NCBI RefSeq assembly: GCF_014874065.1
Contig: NZ_JADBEE010000001.1
Span: forward strand, 62,001-126,000
Direction of reading: 5' to 3'
From: Nesterenkonia halotolerans
Lineage (GTDB): Bacteria > Actinomycetota > Actinomycetes > Actinomycetales > Micrococcaceae
Length of the DNA stretch: 64,000 nt
This document shows positions 1 through 10,277 of the stretch, piece after piece. The position numbers and the translations under genes were made by a program. Position 1 is the stretch's first letter; every line of letters begins with the position of its first letter. The notes beneath the pieces are model-generated. The model worked only from the letters and a program-made list of their open reading frames with translations, had not been told where the DNA came from and did not search any database.

Positions 1-1
1 C

Positions 2-1246
2 GCCCCCGAGACGGAGGTCGACGTCTTCTATGCCGGCAAGGCCTTCCTGAGCACCCACGTGGCGCGCTGGGCGACCCAAGAGGGACTCTGCGTCGATACC
101 GCCTCCGGTGGCGAACTCGCGCTGGCACTGGCCGGGGGAGTGCCGCCGCAGCACATCGGCCTCCATGGAAACAACAAGTCCGACGGCGAGATCCAGCGCG
201 CGCTGGATGCCGGCATCGGGCGAATCATCGCCGACTCCCTCGACGAGCTCGAGCGCATCTCCGCCCTCGCGGTCGCCGCCGGAACGCGTGCCCCGGTGAT
301 GCTTCGACTCACACCCGGGGTCCACGCCTCGACCCATGAGTACATCGCCACCGCGCACGAGGACCAGAAGTTCGGGCTCTCGCTCACGCCGGCCCTGGAC
401 CTGGAAGACGCCGAGGCCAGCGCGCCCGAGCCGGGAGAGACCAACCCCTATCTCGGCTCCCCGGCCTGGACCGCCGCGACCCGCGCACTTCAGCTTCCCG
501 GCGTCGAGCTGCGCGGGCTCCATGCCCACATCGGCTCACAGATCTTCGAGCCCACCGGATTCGAACTGGCAGCGAGCAAGCTGATCAGCTTCCTGGCGAG
601 TCTGCGGACCACTTACGGGGTCGAGCTTCCCGAGCTGGACCTCGGCGGCGGCCACGGCATCGCCTATACCGAGGCCGACGCGCCCCGGCACCCCGAAGCG
701 ATCGCCGAGGCGCTGGCCGCCACGGTGAAGCAGGCCTGCGCCGCGGAGGACCTCCGCGTGCCTCGGATCTCCATCGAGCCCGGCCGCGCCATCGTCGGGC
801 CGGCCGGAGTCACCCTCTACCGCGTGGGCGTGCAGAAGAACGTGCCGGTCGAAGCCCCCGACGGATCGACCACCTCACGGCGCTATGTCGCCGTGGACGG
901 CGGCATGAGCGACAACGCCCGCGGGGTCCTCTACGACGCCGAGTATTCCGCCGTGCTGGCCGGCCGTCGCGTGACCGGAGAACACGCACTGTCTCGCATC
1001 GTGGGCAAACACTGCGAGTCGGGCGACATCGTGGTGCGAAACGTATACTTGCCGACGGCGACGGCCCGGGATGATCTCCTTGCCGTTCCCGCCACCGGAG
1101 CGTATTGCCACTCGCTGTCGAGCAACTACAACTACCTGACTCGACCAGCCGTGGTCGCCGTGCACAACGGCGAATCCCAGGTGCTCATCCGCCGGGAGAC
1201 CGAGCAGGACATGCTCGGGCGCGACACCGGCTTTGCCGCCGACTGA
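2..1246 (+). CDS. lysA: Diaminopimelate decarboxylase, 5' end cut by window
   Basis: PLP enzyme that decarboxylates meso-diaminopimelate to L-lysine, the last step of lysine synthesis. The reading frame is open from base 2, so the N-terminus lies before the window; 414 residues are visible. The motif YAGKAF near the left edge carries the PLP-binding lysine (residue 13 of the fragment). Other family motifs are HIGSQI, the glycine-rich DLGGGHGI, EPGRA and the active-site CESGD close to the C-terminus. hom follows after 56 bases, so the two are probably co-transcribed, as in mycobacteria (Rv1293-Rv1294). The GTG at base 59 opens an ORF but lies inside the conserved domain, so it is not the start. 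Confidence 0.95.
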   Translation, partial: APETEVDVFYAGKAFLSTHVARWATQEGLCVDTASGGELALALAGGVPPQHIGLHGNNKSDGEIQRALDAGIGRIIADSLDELERISALAVAAGTRAPVMLRLTPGVHASTHEYIATAHEDQKFGLSLTPALDLEDAEASAPEPGETNPYLGSPAWTAATRALQLPGVELRGLHAHIGSQIFEPTGFELAASKLISFLASLRTTYGVELPELDLGGGHGIAYTEADAPRHPEAIAEALAATVKQACAAEDLRVPRISIEPGRAIVGPAGVTLYRVGVQKNVPVEAPDGSTTSRRYVAVDGGMSDNARGVLYDAEYSAVLAGRRVTGEHALSRIVGKHCESGDIVVRNVYLPTATARDDLLAVPATGAYCHSLSSNYNYLTRPAVVAVHNGESQVLIRRETEQDMLGRDTGFAAD

Positions 1247-1302
1247 GACACAGCACGCGCAGACCGCCGGGGACCGTGCAGGCACAAGAGATTGAGGTCA
1301 AG

Positions 1303-2652
1303 ATGTCCAACTCGAGCACCAGCGTCGAGCCGCTGAAGATCGGGCTGCTCGGCGCAGGGAATGTGGGCGCCCAGGTGGCACGCACCCTTGTCGAGGAGCG
1401 CGAGCTCATCTCCTCCCGCGTGGGCGCGCCGATCAAGCTGATCGGAGTCGCGGTCCGCGATGTGCAGGCCCCGCGTGACTGGAAGATCCCCGGCGAGCTG
1501 CTGACCACCGATGCCGAGGCGCTGGTGGACGAGGCGGACATGATCATCGAGCTCATGGGCGGCCTCGAGCCCGCCGGCGCACTGGTGGAACGCGCGCTGC
1601 GCGCCGGGACCGCCGTGGTCACCGGCAACAAGGCGCTGCTCGCGGTCCGCGGGGGAGAGCTCAGCCAGTTCGCCGCCGAATCCGGCGCGCTGCTGCGCTT
1701 CGAAGCCTCTGTGGGCGGCGCGATCCCGATCCTGCGCCCGATCCAGGAATCGCTCTCCGGTGACCGCATCACCAAGGTGATGGGCATCGTCAACGGCACC
1801 ACCAACTACATCCTCGACCAGATGGACTCCACGGGAGCAGCCTTCGACGACGCGCTGGCCGAGGCTCAGCGCCTGGGCTACGCCGAGTCCGATCCCACGG
1901 CCGATGTCGAAGGTCACGACGCCGCCGCGAAGGCGGCGATCCTCGGCGCACTGGCCTTCCATGCCCCGTTCAGCATCGACGACGTCTACTGCGAGGGCAT
2001 CACTGCGGTGTCCGCAGCCGATATCGAGGCCGCCGCCGCCTCCGGCTATGTGATCAAGCTGCTGGCCATCGTGGAGAAGAACGACGACGGCGCGATCCTC
2101 CGCGTCCATCCCACCCTGCTGCCCCGCACCCATCCGCTCTCGAGCGTGCGCGGCGCGTTCAACGCCGTCTTCGTGGTGGCCGAGAACGCCGGAGAGCTGA
2201 TGTTCTACGGCCAGGGGGCGGGCGGTCTGCCCACCTCCTCGGCGATCATGGGAGACGTGGTCTCCGTGGCACGCCGCCTGCACAGCGGTCCGGAGCATCC
2301 CGCCTCCACCGACAGCAACGGTGATTGGCAGAGCGTCCGCGCGCTGCCCGTGGACGATGCGCGCACCCAGTACTACATCGACATGGAGGTCGCCGATCGC
2401 GAAGGCGTGATCGCTGAAGTGGCCCGCGTGCTGGCGGATCACCACGTCTCCATCGAGTCCATGCGCCAGCACGGCAGCGTCTCGATCGACGGCGAAGTCA
2501 CCGCCGACACCGCGCGAGTTCGCGGCGCCGTCGTGCAGATCGTCACCCACCTGGCACGGGAGAAGGACCTCCACGACACCGTGGTCACGCTGAAGGAACT
2601 CGACGTGGTCCGCGCGGTGAACTCGGTGCTTCGCGTCGAGGTGGAACAGTAG
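1303..2652 (+). CDS. hom: Homoserine dehydrogenase
   Basis: NAD(P)-dependent reduction of aspartate semialdehyde to homoserine, the branch point to threonine and methionine. The 449-residue protein has the usual length for Gram-positive enzymes. It begins with a Rossmann GAGNVG motif (about residues 17-22), followed by the VTGNKALLA segment and the catalytic domain. A C-terminal ACT domain begins near residue 357, which in this family gives feedback control by threonine. The start at ATG 1303 fits the onset of homology; the frame is open further upstream but would overlap lysA. It lies between lysA and thrC in a lysine/threonine block. Confidence 0.95.
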   Translation: MSNSSTSVEPLKIGLLGAGNVGAQVARTLVEERELISSRVGAPIKLIGVAVRDVQAPRDWKIPGELLTTDAEALVDEADMIIELMGGLEPAGALVERALRAGTAVVTGNKALLAVRGGELSQFAAESGALLRFEASVGGAIPILRPIQESLSGDRITKVMGIVNGTTNYILDQMDSTGAAFDDALAEAQRLGYAESDPTADVEGHDAAAKAAILGALAFHAPFSIDDVYCEGITAVSAADIEAAAASGYVIKLLAIVEKNDDGAILRVHPTLLPRTHPLSSVRGAFNAVFVVAENAGELMFYGQGAGGLPTSSAIMGDVVSVARRLHSGPEHPASTDSNGDWQSVRALPVDDARTQYYIDMEVADREGVIAEVARVLADHHVSIESMRQHGSVSIDGEVTADTARVRGAVVQIVTHLAREKDLHDTVVTLKELDVVRAVNSVLRVEVEQ

Positions 2653-2750
2653 TCCCAGGCACCGCCGCGCGGTACCGAGCAGAACCCAGAGGCGGCCCAG
2701 ACCGGCGCCGCCAGGACACCGGCAGCACGAAGACGAAGGAGCACCCCTAC

Positions 2751-3857
2751 GTGGCGCACCAATGGCGCGGAGTGATCCGTGAGTACGCAGAGCGACTTCC
2801 CGTCGATGACTCCACCCAGGTGATCACCCTGGGGGAGGGTGGAACCCCGCTGGTCCACGCTCCCGCGCTGTCCGAACTGGTCTCCGGCACGGTCTATCTC
2901 AAGGTCGAGGGGATGAACCCCACCGGCTCCTTCAAGGATCGCGGCATGACCATGGCGATGACCGCCGCGGTGGCCGAGGGCGCCAAAGCCGTGGTCTGCG
3001 CCTCCACCGGAAACACCTCGGCCTCTGCCGCCGCCTACGCGACCCAGGCCGGACTGACCTGCGCCGTGCTGGTGCCGGCCGGGAAGATCGCGATGGGCAA
3101 GCTGTCCCAGGCAGTGGCCCACGGTGCCGAGCTCATCCAGGTGGACGGCAACTTCGACGGCTGCCTCGACATCGCTCGCAAGCTCTCTGAGAACTACCCG
3201 GTCTTCCTGGTGAATTCGGTGAATCCCGCTCGCATCGAGGGACAGAAGACCGGTGCCTTCGAGGTCGTCGACGCGCTCGGCGACGCCCCGGACTATCACC
3301 TGCTTCCGGTGGGCAATGCCGGCAACATCACTGCCTACTGGAAGGGATACCAGGAGTACTCCCAGCCCTGGACCAACCTTCACGTCGAGGGCGGTGAGGA
3401 GCTGGCCGCGGTGGCGACCCACACCCCGATCATGTGGGGCTTCCAGGCTGAAGGTGCGGCCCCGATCGTCAACGGGCATCCCATCACCGAGCCGGAGACG
3501 GTCGCGACCGCCATTCGGATCGGCAATCCCGCCTCCTGGGAGAAGGCCGAGGCCGCTCGTGATGACTCTGCGGGTGTGATCGAAGCGGTGACCGACGAGG
3601 AGATCCTCGCGGCCCACCGCTGGCTCTCCTCCAAGGAGGGCGTCTTCGTCGAGCCGGCATCGGCCGCCGGCGTGGCCGGGCTGATCAAGAAGCACTCCGC
3701 CGGAGAGGTGCCTGCCGAGAAGACCATCGTGATCACGGTGACCGGGCACGGCCTCAAGGACCCCGACTGGGCGCTGAAGAACGCCGATGGCTCCGATGTC
3801 ACGCCGACCATGGTTCCGCAGGACGTGGAGACTGTGGCTCGTCAGCTGGGGCTCTGA
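2751..3857 (+). CDS. thrC: Threonine synthase
   Basis: PLP-dependent conversion of O-phosphohomoserine to threonine. The 368-residue protein carries the PLP-lysine motif GSFKDRG (Lys62) and the phosphate-binding STGNTSA segment (about residues 85-91). A GTG start at 2751 is supported by an AAGGAG ribosome site at 2736-2741. thrB begins only four bases after the stop, so translational coupling is likely. The hom-thrC-thrB order is the standard actinobacterial arrangement. The length matches the short class of threonine synthases found in this phylum. Confidence 0.95.
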   Translation: MAHQWRGVIREYAERLPVDDSTQVITLGEGGTPLVHAPALSELVSGTVYLKVEGMNPTGSFKDRGMTMAMTAAVAEGAKAVVCASTGNTSASAAAYATQAGLTCAVLVPAGKIAMGKLSQAVAHGAELIQVDGNFDGCLDIARKLSENYPVFLVNSVNPARIEGQKTGAFEVVDALGDAPDYHLLPVGNAGNITAYWKGYQEYSQPWTNLHVEGGEELAAVATHTPIMWGFQAEGAAPIVNGHPITEPETVATAIRIGNPASWEKAEAARDDSAGVIEAVTDEEILAAHRWLSSKEGVFVEPASAAGVAGLIKKHSAGEVPAEKTIVITVTGHGLKDPDWALKNADGSDVTPTMVPQDVETVARQLGL

Positions 3858-3861
3858 TCCT

Positions 3862-4950
3862 ATGGGTGGGCAGAACAGCATGGACAAGCTAGGCCAGGGA
3901 CTTGCGCCGGAGCAGGCGATCGCTGAGGGGCCTGTCCGAGCGTCCGGTGCGCCGACCCCGGAGGCCGGTCTCGCCGAACCGCTGACGTCCCCGGTGACGT
4001 TTCAGCTGAGCGTGCCCGCCACCTCGGCGAACCTCGGTCCCGGCTACGACACCATGGGTCTCGCGCTGGGACTCTATGACGAGATCACCGTCCAGGCCGC
4101 GCCCCGCGCGGAAGCAGAGGCCAGCATCGAGATCTCCCTGGAGGGTGAAGGAGCCGCCACGCTTCCCCGCGATGCCTCGCATCTGGTGGTGACCCTGGTC
4201 GAGAAGATTCTGGCAGCCAAGGGCTACAGCCTGCCCGATCTGCAGGTCCGTGCGCAGAACAACATCCCGCACAGCCGAGGACTCGGATCCTCAGCCTCTG
4301 CCGTGGCCTCGGCCGTCATGACTGCCGATGCGCTGCTTCCCCAAGGACTCACCGAGGATGAGAAGCTGCAGATCGGCTCGCGCATTGAGGGCCACCCGGA
4401 CAACTATGTGCCCGCCCTGCGCGGAGGGGTCGCGATCTCCTGGCAGCAGCAGCCCGACCCGGAGGACCCTGAGACGCCGGGAGCCTTCAAGACCGCTCGA
4501 CTGACCCCGCACGCGCAGCTGCGCACCGTCGTCGCCGTGCCCAACTTCGAGCAGTCCACGCAGGTGGCCCGCGACCTGCTGCCCGCACAGGTGCCGCACT
4601 CCGACGCGGCGCGCAACTCAGCTCGGGCGGCCCTGCTCGTGCATGCGCTGACCACCGCTCCGGAGCTGCTCTGGGAGGCGACGGAGGACTCGCTGCATCA
4701 GGAACAACGTCGCCCGGCGTTCCCTGGCTCCATGGCTCTGGTGGATTCGTTGCGCGCTGCCGGGTTCGCAGCGGTCATCTCCGGTGCGGGCCCATCGGTC
4801 CTGGTGCTGGCGGAAGGCGATGCCCAGGCCGAGCGTGCAGCGGAGCATATCGTCGCGCGTGGAGGGCCCGACGCGCGGGGCCACGCGTTCACACCCTGGA
4901 TCCTGCCCATCGCGGGGACAGGTGCTACAGTGGAATTACGTTCGCAATGA
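3862..4950 (+). CDS. thrB: Homoserine kinase
   Basis: GHMP-family kinase that phosphorylates homoserine for threonine synthase. The GHMP ATP loop, PHSRGLGSSASA, sits at about residues 136-147. The protein has an unusually long, Gly/Pro/Ala-rich N-terminal stretch of about 45 residues before the core begins (LSVPATSANLGPGYD). Starts at ATG 3862 and ATG 3880 are both in frame. The second has GGGTGGG upstream and would shorten the tail by six residues. The frame is open even further upstream into thrC, which I do not accept. Length is about 362 aa against roughly 300-320 in relatives, explained by the N-terminal tail. Confidence 0.92.
   Translation: MGGQNSMDKLGQGLAPEQAIAEGPVRASGAPTPEAGLAEPLTSPVTFQLSVPATSANLGPGYDTMGLALGLYDEITVQAAPRAEAEASIEISLEGEGAATLPRDASHLVVTLVEKILAAKGYSLPDLQVRAQNNIPHSRGLGSSASAVASAVMTADALLPQGLTEDEKLQIGSRIEGHPDNYVPALRGGVAISWQQQPDPEDPETPGAFKTARLTPHAQLRTVVAVPNFEQSTQVARDLLPAQVPHSDAARNSARAALLVHALTTAPELLWEATEDSLHQEQRRPAFPGSMALVDSLRAAGFAAVISGAGPSVLVLAEGDAQAERAAEHIVARGGPDARGHAFTPWILPIAGTGATVELRSQ
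4903..4931 (+). promoter_or_regulatory. Candidate promoter for rho leader
   Basis: A TACAGT -10-like hexamer at 4926-4931, with a weak -35-like CTGCCC 17 bases upstream, lies at the very end of thrB. It would start a leader of about 320 bases before rho. The -35 match is poor, so this is tentative. Confidence 0.3.
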
Positions 4951-5011
4951 CAATGTGCACCGCACACTGGACCTCCGGGACCACCATGATGGAACCAGAG
5001 GAATCATTGGA

Positions 5012-5164
5012 ATGTTTCTTCGCGCGAGTTGCGCTTTCTTCCTGAGTGCGCCGGCTGTTGCCCTTTCCACCGAGAAGGATCCGACAGAGCCCCGCGGTGA
5101 TCCCACTCCCCGCCGGGGACGCGGACCACGCAAGAAATCTCCCCAACGTTGTATGCGCGGATGA
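5012..5164 (+). CDS. Possible small leader ORF upstream of rho (50 aa)
   Basis: The 309-base gap between thrB and rho contains one small reading frame with a plausible ribosome site: AGAGGA at 4997-5002, nine bases before ATG 5012. The product would begin MFLRASCAFFL, a short hydrophobic and cysteine-containing stretch, and end in a basic Pro/Arg/Lys-rich tail. A second, shorter frame starts at ATG 4988 and overlaps it in another phase. I recognise no family. It could be a true small protein, a regulatory upstream ORF linked to rho control, or chance. The rest of the gap shows nothing else convincing. Confidence 0.3.
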   Translation: MFLRASCAFFLSAPAVALSTEKDPTEPRGDPTPRRGRGPRKKSPQRCMRG

Positions 5165-5259
5165 AATAGAAATAAGCCAACGGACCTCTGACGCTCCGTT
5201 GAAGACACCGCAGGACGGCGCATCCGCCGGGCCTGCCTGACGAGGGGGAAGGAACCTTC

Positions 5260-7380
5260 GTGACAGAAACCACCGCTGAGACCACTGCGACTCAGACCGC
5301 CGAAACGGCCGAGTCCGCTGCACCCGAGGCCAAGAGCTCCGGGCTTGCCGGTCTGAAGCTCGCCCAGCTGCAGGCGCTTGCCTCCCAGCTCGGCATCACT
5401 GGAAGCTCCCGCATGCGCAAGTCCGCCCTGGTGGAGGCCATCTCCTCGCATCAGCGCGGCGGCGCCGTCGCCGAACGGGACAAGAAGCAGGACCAGGCGG
5501 CCGCCGAAGGCCGCGACACCCAGTCCGCCGACAACGGGCAGACCGAGGGGAAGGCCGCAGCCGAAGAGCCAGCCGCCCCGAAGCGCAACCGTCGCCGCGC
5601 CAAGGCTGATGCCGCACCGCAGGAGGCCCAGCAGGCCGAAACGACGCAGAACGACGCCGGCGCCGAGAATGCGCAGAACACCAGCACCGAGAACGGCCGT
5701 TCGGATCAGGCCCCCGCCGAGGGCCGCAGTGCGGACCAGCAGGGTGCGCAGAACAGCGGCTCCGACGACTCGGGCGAGGGTCAGCCCCGCGGACGCAATC
5801 GCAACCGCCGCAATCGCAACCGTGACGACAATGGTGCCCAGCAGCAGAACGGCCAGGAGTCCAGCCCCGCGCAGTCCAGCGGCGCGGACCAGGACAACGA
5901 CGGCGAAGGCCGGGGTCGCCGCAATCGCGACAACAACCGCAATGACGGCACTCGCGAGAACAACGGTGACAACCGCAACGACGGCGGTGGTCGCAACAGC
6001 AGCCGCAACGATGGCGGTCGTGACAACAACCGCGACAACAACCGCAACGACGGCGGTCGCGACAACAACCGCAACGACGGTGGCCGCGATGAAGAGCGCC
6101 GCAACCGCCGCAACCGGAACCGGAACGATCGCAATGACCGCAACGATCGTAACGACCGCAATGATCGCGGCGACCGCAACAACCGCCGCCGCGGACGCGA
6201 TCCCGAGGTGGATGACACCGAGGTCACCGAGGATGACGTCCTGGTGCCCGTGGCAGGCATCCTGGATGTGCTCGACAACTATGCGTTCGTGCGCACCTCG
6301 GGCTACCTCTCCGGTCCCAACGACGTCTACGTCTCGCTCGCCCAGGTCAAGCGGCACAACCTGCGTAAGGGCGACGCCGTCCACGGCCACATCCGCGCAC
6401 CCCGCGAAGGCGAGAACCCCAATAAGCGGGCCAAGTTCAATGCGCTGGTGAAGCTGGATGCCGTCAACGGGCGTCCCGCCGAGTCCAACACCGACCGGGT
6501 CGAGTTCAGCAAGCTGGTTCCGCTCTACCCGCAGGACCGGCTGCGCCTGGAAGGCGACCCGAAGAACATCGCGCCCCGCGTGATCGACCTCGTCTCGCCG
6601 ATCGGCAAGGGTCAGCGCGGGCTCATCGTCTCCCCGCCCAAAGCAGGCAAGACGATCATCCTGCAGGCCCTGGCCAGCTCGATCAAGATCAACAATCCTG
6701 AGGTCCACCTCATGATGGTCCTGGTCGACGAGCGCCCCGAGGAGGTCACCGACATGCAGCGCACGGTCGACGGCGAGGTCATCGCCTCGACCTTCGACCG
6801 CCCTGCCGAGGACCACACCACGGTCGCCGAACTGGCGATCGAACGCGCGAAGCGTCTCGTGGAGCTGGGCAAGGACGTCGTCGTGCTGCTGGACTCCATG
6901 ACGCGACTCGGACGTGCGTACAACACCGCCGCCCCGGCCTCGGGTCGCATCCTCTCCGGAGGCGTCGACGCCAATGCGCTCTACCCGCCGAAGCGATTCT
7001 TCGGTGCTGCGCGCAACATCGAGAACGGCGGCTCGCTGACCATCCTTGCCACCGCACTGGTGGAGACCGGGTCCAAGATGGACGAGGTCATCTTCGAGGA
7101 GTTCAAGGGCACCGGCAACATGGAGCTGCGTCTGTCCCGCCGCCTGGCGGACAAGCGGATCTTCCCCGCCGTCAACGTCAACGAGTCCTCCACTCGTCGC
7201 GAGGAGAACCTGCTCTCGCCCGATGAGGTCAAGATCATGTGGAAGCTGCGACGTGTCCTGTCCGGACTCGAGCAGGAGCAGGGTCTCGAGCTGCTGATCA
7301 ACAAGCTCAAGGAGACCCAGTCCAATGCGGAGTTCCTGATGCTTGCCTCCAAGACCACGCTCGGAGACAAAGGCAACTAG
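5260..7380 (+). CDS. rho: Transcription termination factor Rho with long Asn/Arg/Asp insertion
   Basis: RNA-dependent ATPase and translocase that ends transcription. The 706-residue protein is far longer than E. coli Rho (419). A Rho_N domain occupies about residues 28-66. It is followed by a disordered linker to about residue 325, with an Asn/Arg/Asp/Gly repeat tract around 220-313. Then come the cold-shock RNA-binding domain ([13 protein letters not shown]), the P-loop SPPKAGKT (about 457-465), the Walker B region [14 protein letters not shown] and the Q-loop segment. The GTG start at 5260 has GGGGGAAGGA just upstream. Similar insertions are known in Micrococcus and other actinobacterial Rho proteins, where they broaden RNA binding. 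A hairpin terminator follows. Confidence 0.97.
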   Translation: MTETTAETTATQTAETAESAAPEAKSSGLAGLKLAQLQALASQLGITGSSRMRKSALVEAISSHQRGGAVAERDKKQDQAAAEGRDTQSADNGQTEGKAAAEEPAAPKRNRRRAKADAAPQEAQQAETTQNDAGAENAQNTSTENGRSDQAPAEGRSADQQGAQNSGSDDSGEGQPRGRNRNRRNRNRDDNGAQQQNGQESSPAQSSGADQDNDGEGRGRRNRDNNRNDGTRENNGDNRNDGGGRNSSRNDGGRDNNRDNNRNDGGRDNNRNDGGRDEERRNRRNRNRNDRNDRNDRNDRNDRGDRNNRRRGRDPEVDDTEVTEDDVLVPVAGILDVLDNYAFVRTSGYLSGPNDVYVSLAQVKRHNLRKGDAVHGHIRAPREGENPNKRAKFNALVKLDAVNGRPAESNTDRVEFSKLVPLYPQDRLRLEGDPKNIAPRVIDLVSPIGKGQRGLIVSPPKAGKTIILQALASSIKINNPEVHLMMVLVDERPEEVTDMQRTVDGEVIASTFDRPAEDHTTVAELAIERAKRLVELGKDVVVLLDSMTRLGRAYNTAAPASGRILSGGVDANALYPPKRFFGAARNIENGGSLTILATALVETGSKMDEVIFEEFKGTGNMELRLSRRLADKRIFPAVNVNESSTRREENLLSPDEVKIMWKLRRVLSGLEQEQGLELLINKLKETQSNAEFLMLASKTTLGDKGN
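5920..6195 (+). repeat. Imperfect tandem repeats encoding Asn/Arg/Asp/Gly tract in Rho
   Basis: This stretch of rho is built from degenerate repeats of a 20-30 base unit around CGCAACGACGGCGGTCG plus shorter CGCAACGATCGCAATGAC units. It encodes runs such as [10 protein letters not shown] and, later, repeated NDR triplets. Low sequence complexity and near-identical copies make it prone to length change by slippage. Confidence 0.85.
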
Positions 7381-7395
7381 CCGCTTCAACAGCGC

Positions 7396-7432
7396 AAGCC
7401 CGGGGTGAGCATCAGCTCGCCCCGGGCTTTGC
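7396..7432 (+). terminator. Hairpin terminator after rho
   Basis: A 15-bp stem (7396-7410 with 7415-7429, one G-U pair) with a four-base loop ATCA, ending in TTT. It follows the rho stop by 15 bases and precedes prfA. Confidence 0.75.
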
Positions 7433-7499
7433 CTGTACCACCCCGGTCCGCACGCGCCCCGCATGATCGGGGAGTCACGGAAACAGAGAGAACCCGCCC

Positions 7500-8606
7500 A
7501 TGAGCGCAGAGATCAAAGCCCGGATGTTCGACTCCGTCTCGACGCTGCTCGCCGAGCATGCCGAGCTCCAGGAGCAGCTTGCCGACCCCGAGGTCCACGC
7601 CGACCAGTCCCTGGCGCGCCGCCTGGGACGCCGCTACGCCCAGCTCAACGGCGTCGCGGAGGCGCACAAGAACTGGAAGCGGATCAGCGAGGACCTCGCC
7701 ACCACCCAGGAACTCGCCCAGGAGGACGCAGAGTTCGCCGCTGAGATCCCGGCGCTGACCGAGCAGCTCGACGCCGCTGCCGCCAAGCTGCTGCGCATGC
7801 TCATTCCTCGCGATGAGAACGATGTGCGCAACGTGATCATCGAGGTCAAGGGCGGTGCTGGCGGGGACGAGGCGGCACTCTTCGCCGGAGACCTGCTGCG
7901 CATGTACACCCGGTACGCCGAGTCCAAGGGCTGGAAGACCGAGATCCTCTCGGCCACCGCCTCCGACGCCGGCGGCTATAAGGACGTGCAGATGGCGATC
8001 AAGTCCTCCACCAATGATCCGGCCCTCGGCGTCTACGCCCACCTGAAGTTCGAAGGCGGCGTGCACCGTGTCCAGCGCGTGCCTGAGACGGAATCGCAGG
8101 GACGCATCCACACCTCCGCGGCCGGCGTGCTTGTCCTTCCCGAGGTCGATGAGCCGGAGGAGGTCGAGCTCAGCCAGAATGATCTCAAGATCGACGTCTA
8201 CCGCTCCTCCGGCCCCGGCGGACAGTCGGTCAACACCACCGACTCCGCCGTGCGCATCACCCACCTGCCCACCGGGATCGTGGTGGCCATGCAGAACGAG
8301 AAGTCCCAGCTGCAGAACAAGGACGCCGCGATGCGTGTGCTGCGCTCCCGGATCCTTGCGCACCAGCAGGAACAGATCGACGCCGACAACGCCCAGGTGC
8401 GCAAGTCCCAGGTCCGCACCATGGATCGGTCCGAGCGCATCCGCACCTATAACTATCCGGAGAACCGGATCGCGGATCACCGCAGCGGGTACAAGGCCTA
8501 CAACCTGGACACCGTGATCAACGGAGACCTCGAGGCCGTGATCCAGTCCTGCGTGCAGCTCGATGAGCAGGAGCGGCTCGCGGCGCTGAACGACACCGAG
8601 AGCTGA
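7500..8606 (+). CDS. prfA: Peptide chain release factor 1
   Basis: Reads UAA and UAG stop codons and triggers peptide release. The 368-residue protein has the universal GGQ motif (residues 240-242) in [10 protein letters not shown] and a PET-type anticodon-mimic tripeptide before ESQGRIHTS. The start at ATG 7500 has a modest AGAGAG site. An in-frame ATG eight codons later (MFDSV) matches where many homologues begin, so the first few residues are uncertain. prmC, whose product methylates the GGQ glutamine, follows after four bases. Confidence 0.95.
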   Translation: MSAEIKARMFDSVSTLLAEHAELQEQLADPEVHADQSLARRLGRRYAQLNGVAEAHKNWKRISEDLATTQELAQEDAEFAAEIPALTEQLDAAAAKLLRMLIPRDENDVRNVIIEVKGGAGGDEAALFAGDLLRMYTRYAESKGWKTEILSATASDAGGYKDVQMAIKSSTNDPALGVYAHLKFEGGVHRVQRVPETESQGRIHTSAAGVLVLPEVDEPEEVELSQNDLKIDVYRSSGPGGQSVNTTDSAVRITHLPTGIVVAMQNEKSQLQNKDAAMRVLRSRILAHQQEQIDADNAQVRKSQVRTMDRSERIRTYNYPENRIADHRSGYKAYNLDTVINGDLEAVIQSCVQLDEQERLAALNDTES

Positions 8607-8610
8607 CGGC

Positions 8611-9597
8611 ATGGTCCAGCACGAGGCAGAGGTGGAACACGACTCAGAGGTGGAGCACCGGGCGGGCGTTGAACAGGGCGCCGGCGTCGGACACAGTGCC
8701 GACGTGCTCCTGCGCGACGCGGTCCAGCGGCTCAGCGCAGCAGGAGTGCCCAGCCCGCGGGTGGACGCCGAGGTGCTGGCTGCCCATGTGCTGGACGTCT
8801 CCCGCGGTCGGCTCGCGGCGATGGCGATCGCCGGCAGCACTCTGACTGCGGCGCAGACCGAGCGCTTCACCGAGCTGGTGGGGGAGAGGGCCGACCGCGT
8901 GCCGCTGCAGCACCTGACCGGAGCGGCGCCGTTCAGGCACCTCCAGCTTCGGGTGGGACCCGGGGTGTTCATTCCGCGCCCCGAGACGGAGCAGGTGGCC
9001 CAGGCTGCGCTCGAGAAGCTGGCCTCCATGGCGCAGAATCGCCCCGCCGATTGGACGCCGCGGGTGGTGGATCTCGGAACCGGATCTGGAGCACTGGCCG
9101 CTGCCATCGCCACAGAGCATCCGCAGGCGGAGGTCCATGCGGTGGAGCTCTCCGCGTCGGCAGTGGCCTGGGCCGAGCTGAACCTTGCCCCGCTCGGGGT
9201 GACGCTGCACCAGCGCGACCTTCGCGAGGTGCCCCCGGAGTGGGAGGCGAGCTTCGACGTCGTCGTCTCCAATCCTCCCTATATCCCCGAAGGGATGGTC
9301 CCGCGCGAGGAGGAGGTCCGGGTCCACGACCCCGAGTTGGCGCTCTATGGCGGGGGAGCAGACGGCCTGGCCATGCCCTTCGCGGTGATCGAGACCGCCA
9401 AGCGGCTGCTGGTCCCGGGGGGATGGTTCATCCTGGAACATGCCGAGGTCCAGGCTCCGGCACTGGCGGCGCACTGCCGCGCCGACGCGGCGCTGAGCGC
9501 GGTGGCCACGCATCAGGACCTCACCGGACGTGACCGAGCCACAAGCGCCACCCTTGACGAAGAACCCGCATCGCACATGAAAGAATGTCCCGCGTGA
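8611..9597 (+). CDS. prmC: Release factor glutamine methyltransferase
   Basis: SAM-dependent methyltransferase that modifies the GGQ glutamine of release factors, here encoded directly after prfA. The SAM-binding segment VVDLGTGSGAL lies near residues 152-161 and the catalytic NPPY at 221-224. The first 30 or so residues are a low-complexity acidic stretch with repeated EVEH/GVEQ-type units before the family helix bundle begins; start choice there is uncertain, but ATG 8611 immediately follows prfA. The stop overlaps the next gene, indicating coupling. Confidence 0.92.
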   Translation: MVQHEAEVEHDSEVEHRAGVEQGAGVGHSADVLLRDAVQRLSAAGVPSPRVDAEVLAAHVLDVSRGRLAAMAIAGSTLTAAQTERFTELVGERADRVPLQHLTGAAPFRHLQLRVGPGVFIPRPETEQVAQAALEKLASMAQNRPADWTPRVVDLGTGSGALAAAIATEHPQAEVHAVELSASAVAWAELNLAPLGVTLHQRDLREVPPEWEASFDVVVSNPPYIPEGMVPREEEVRVHDPELALYGGGADGLAMPFAVIETAKRLLVPGGWFILEHAEVQAPALAAHCRADAALSAVATHQDLTGRDRATSATLDEEPASHMKECPA

Positions 9598-10277
9598 GCC
9601 GAACACTCGACTGCATGGACCCAGACTCCCGCGCTGACGGGATCGCCCAGGCCCAGGACGCACTCTCGCGCGGAGAGGTCGTCGTCCTGCCCACCGACAC
9701 CGTCTACGGCATCGGTGCCGATGCCTTCTCTCCGCAGGCTGTCGCCGTGCTGCTCGCCGCCAAGGGTCGCAGCCGCGCCATGCCCCCGCCGGTGCTGATC
9801 GGCCGAGCAGAGGTCATGGATGCCCTGGCGGTCGACGTCCCCGAGGCGGCGCGTGCACTCGCTGAGGCCTTCTGGCCCGGCGCGATGACCCTGATCCTGG
9901 AAGCGCAGCCCTCGCTGCACTGGGACCTGGGGGAGACCTACGGAACAGTGGCGCTGCGCATGCCCGCCGATGAGCTGGCGCTGGATCTCCTCAACGCCAC
10001 CGGCCCGCTCGCGGTCTCCTCCGCGAACCGGACCGGCATGGACGCCGCCACCTCCGTCGAGGAGGCCCAGCAGATGCTCGCGGAGTCCGTCTCGGTCTAC
10101 CTCGATGCCGGGGCCCGAAGCTCCAGCGCAGCCTCGACGATCATCGACGCCACAGTGACGCCTCCCCGAGTGGTGCGCCAGGGCGCACTGCCGCTGGCGG
10201 AGATCCAGGCCATCGAGCCCACTGTGCGCGGACTCGAAGATGCCCCTGACGCAGAGGCCTCCGACTCTCCCTCATGA
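9585..10277 (+). CDS. tsaC: L-threonylcarbamoyladenylate synthase (Sua5/YrdC family)
   Basis: Forms threonylcarbamoyl-AMP from threonine, bicarbonate and ATP for the t6A37 modification of ANN-decoding tRNAs. The YrdC motif LPTDTVYGIG appears near residue 32 and the conserved SANRTG segment lies in the second half. ATG 9585 overlaps the prmC stop by 13 bases; GTG 9594, giving a 4-base GTGA overlap, is an equally likely start. At 230 aa it is slightly longer than a minimal YrdC domain. The prfA-prmC-sua5-wecA order matches Rv1299-Rv1302. Confidence 0.93.
   Translation: MSRVSRTLDCMDPDSRADGIAQAQDALSRGEVVVLPTDTVYGIGADAFSPQAVAVLLAAKGRSRAMPPPVLIGRAEVMDALAVDVPEAARALAEAFWPGAMTLILEAQPSLHWDLGETYGTVALRMPADELALDLLNATGPLAVSSANRTGMDAATSVEEAQQMLAESVSVYLDAGARSSSAASTIIDATVTPPRVVRQGALPLAEIQAIEPTVRGLEDAPDAEASDSPS

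Noticed and set aside
4936..7464. An 842-codon minus-strand frame across rho
   Set aside because: It is the antisense shadow of the rho repeat region, with Val/Ala-rich runs from complementing Asn/Arg codons.
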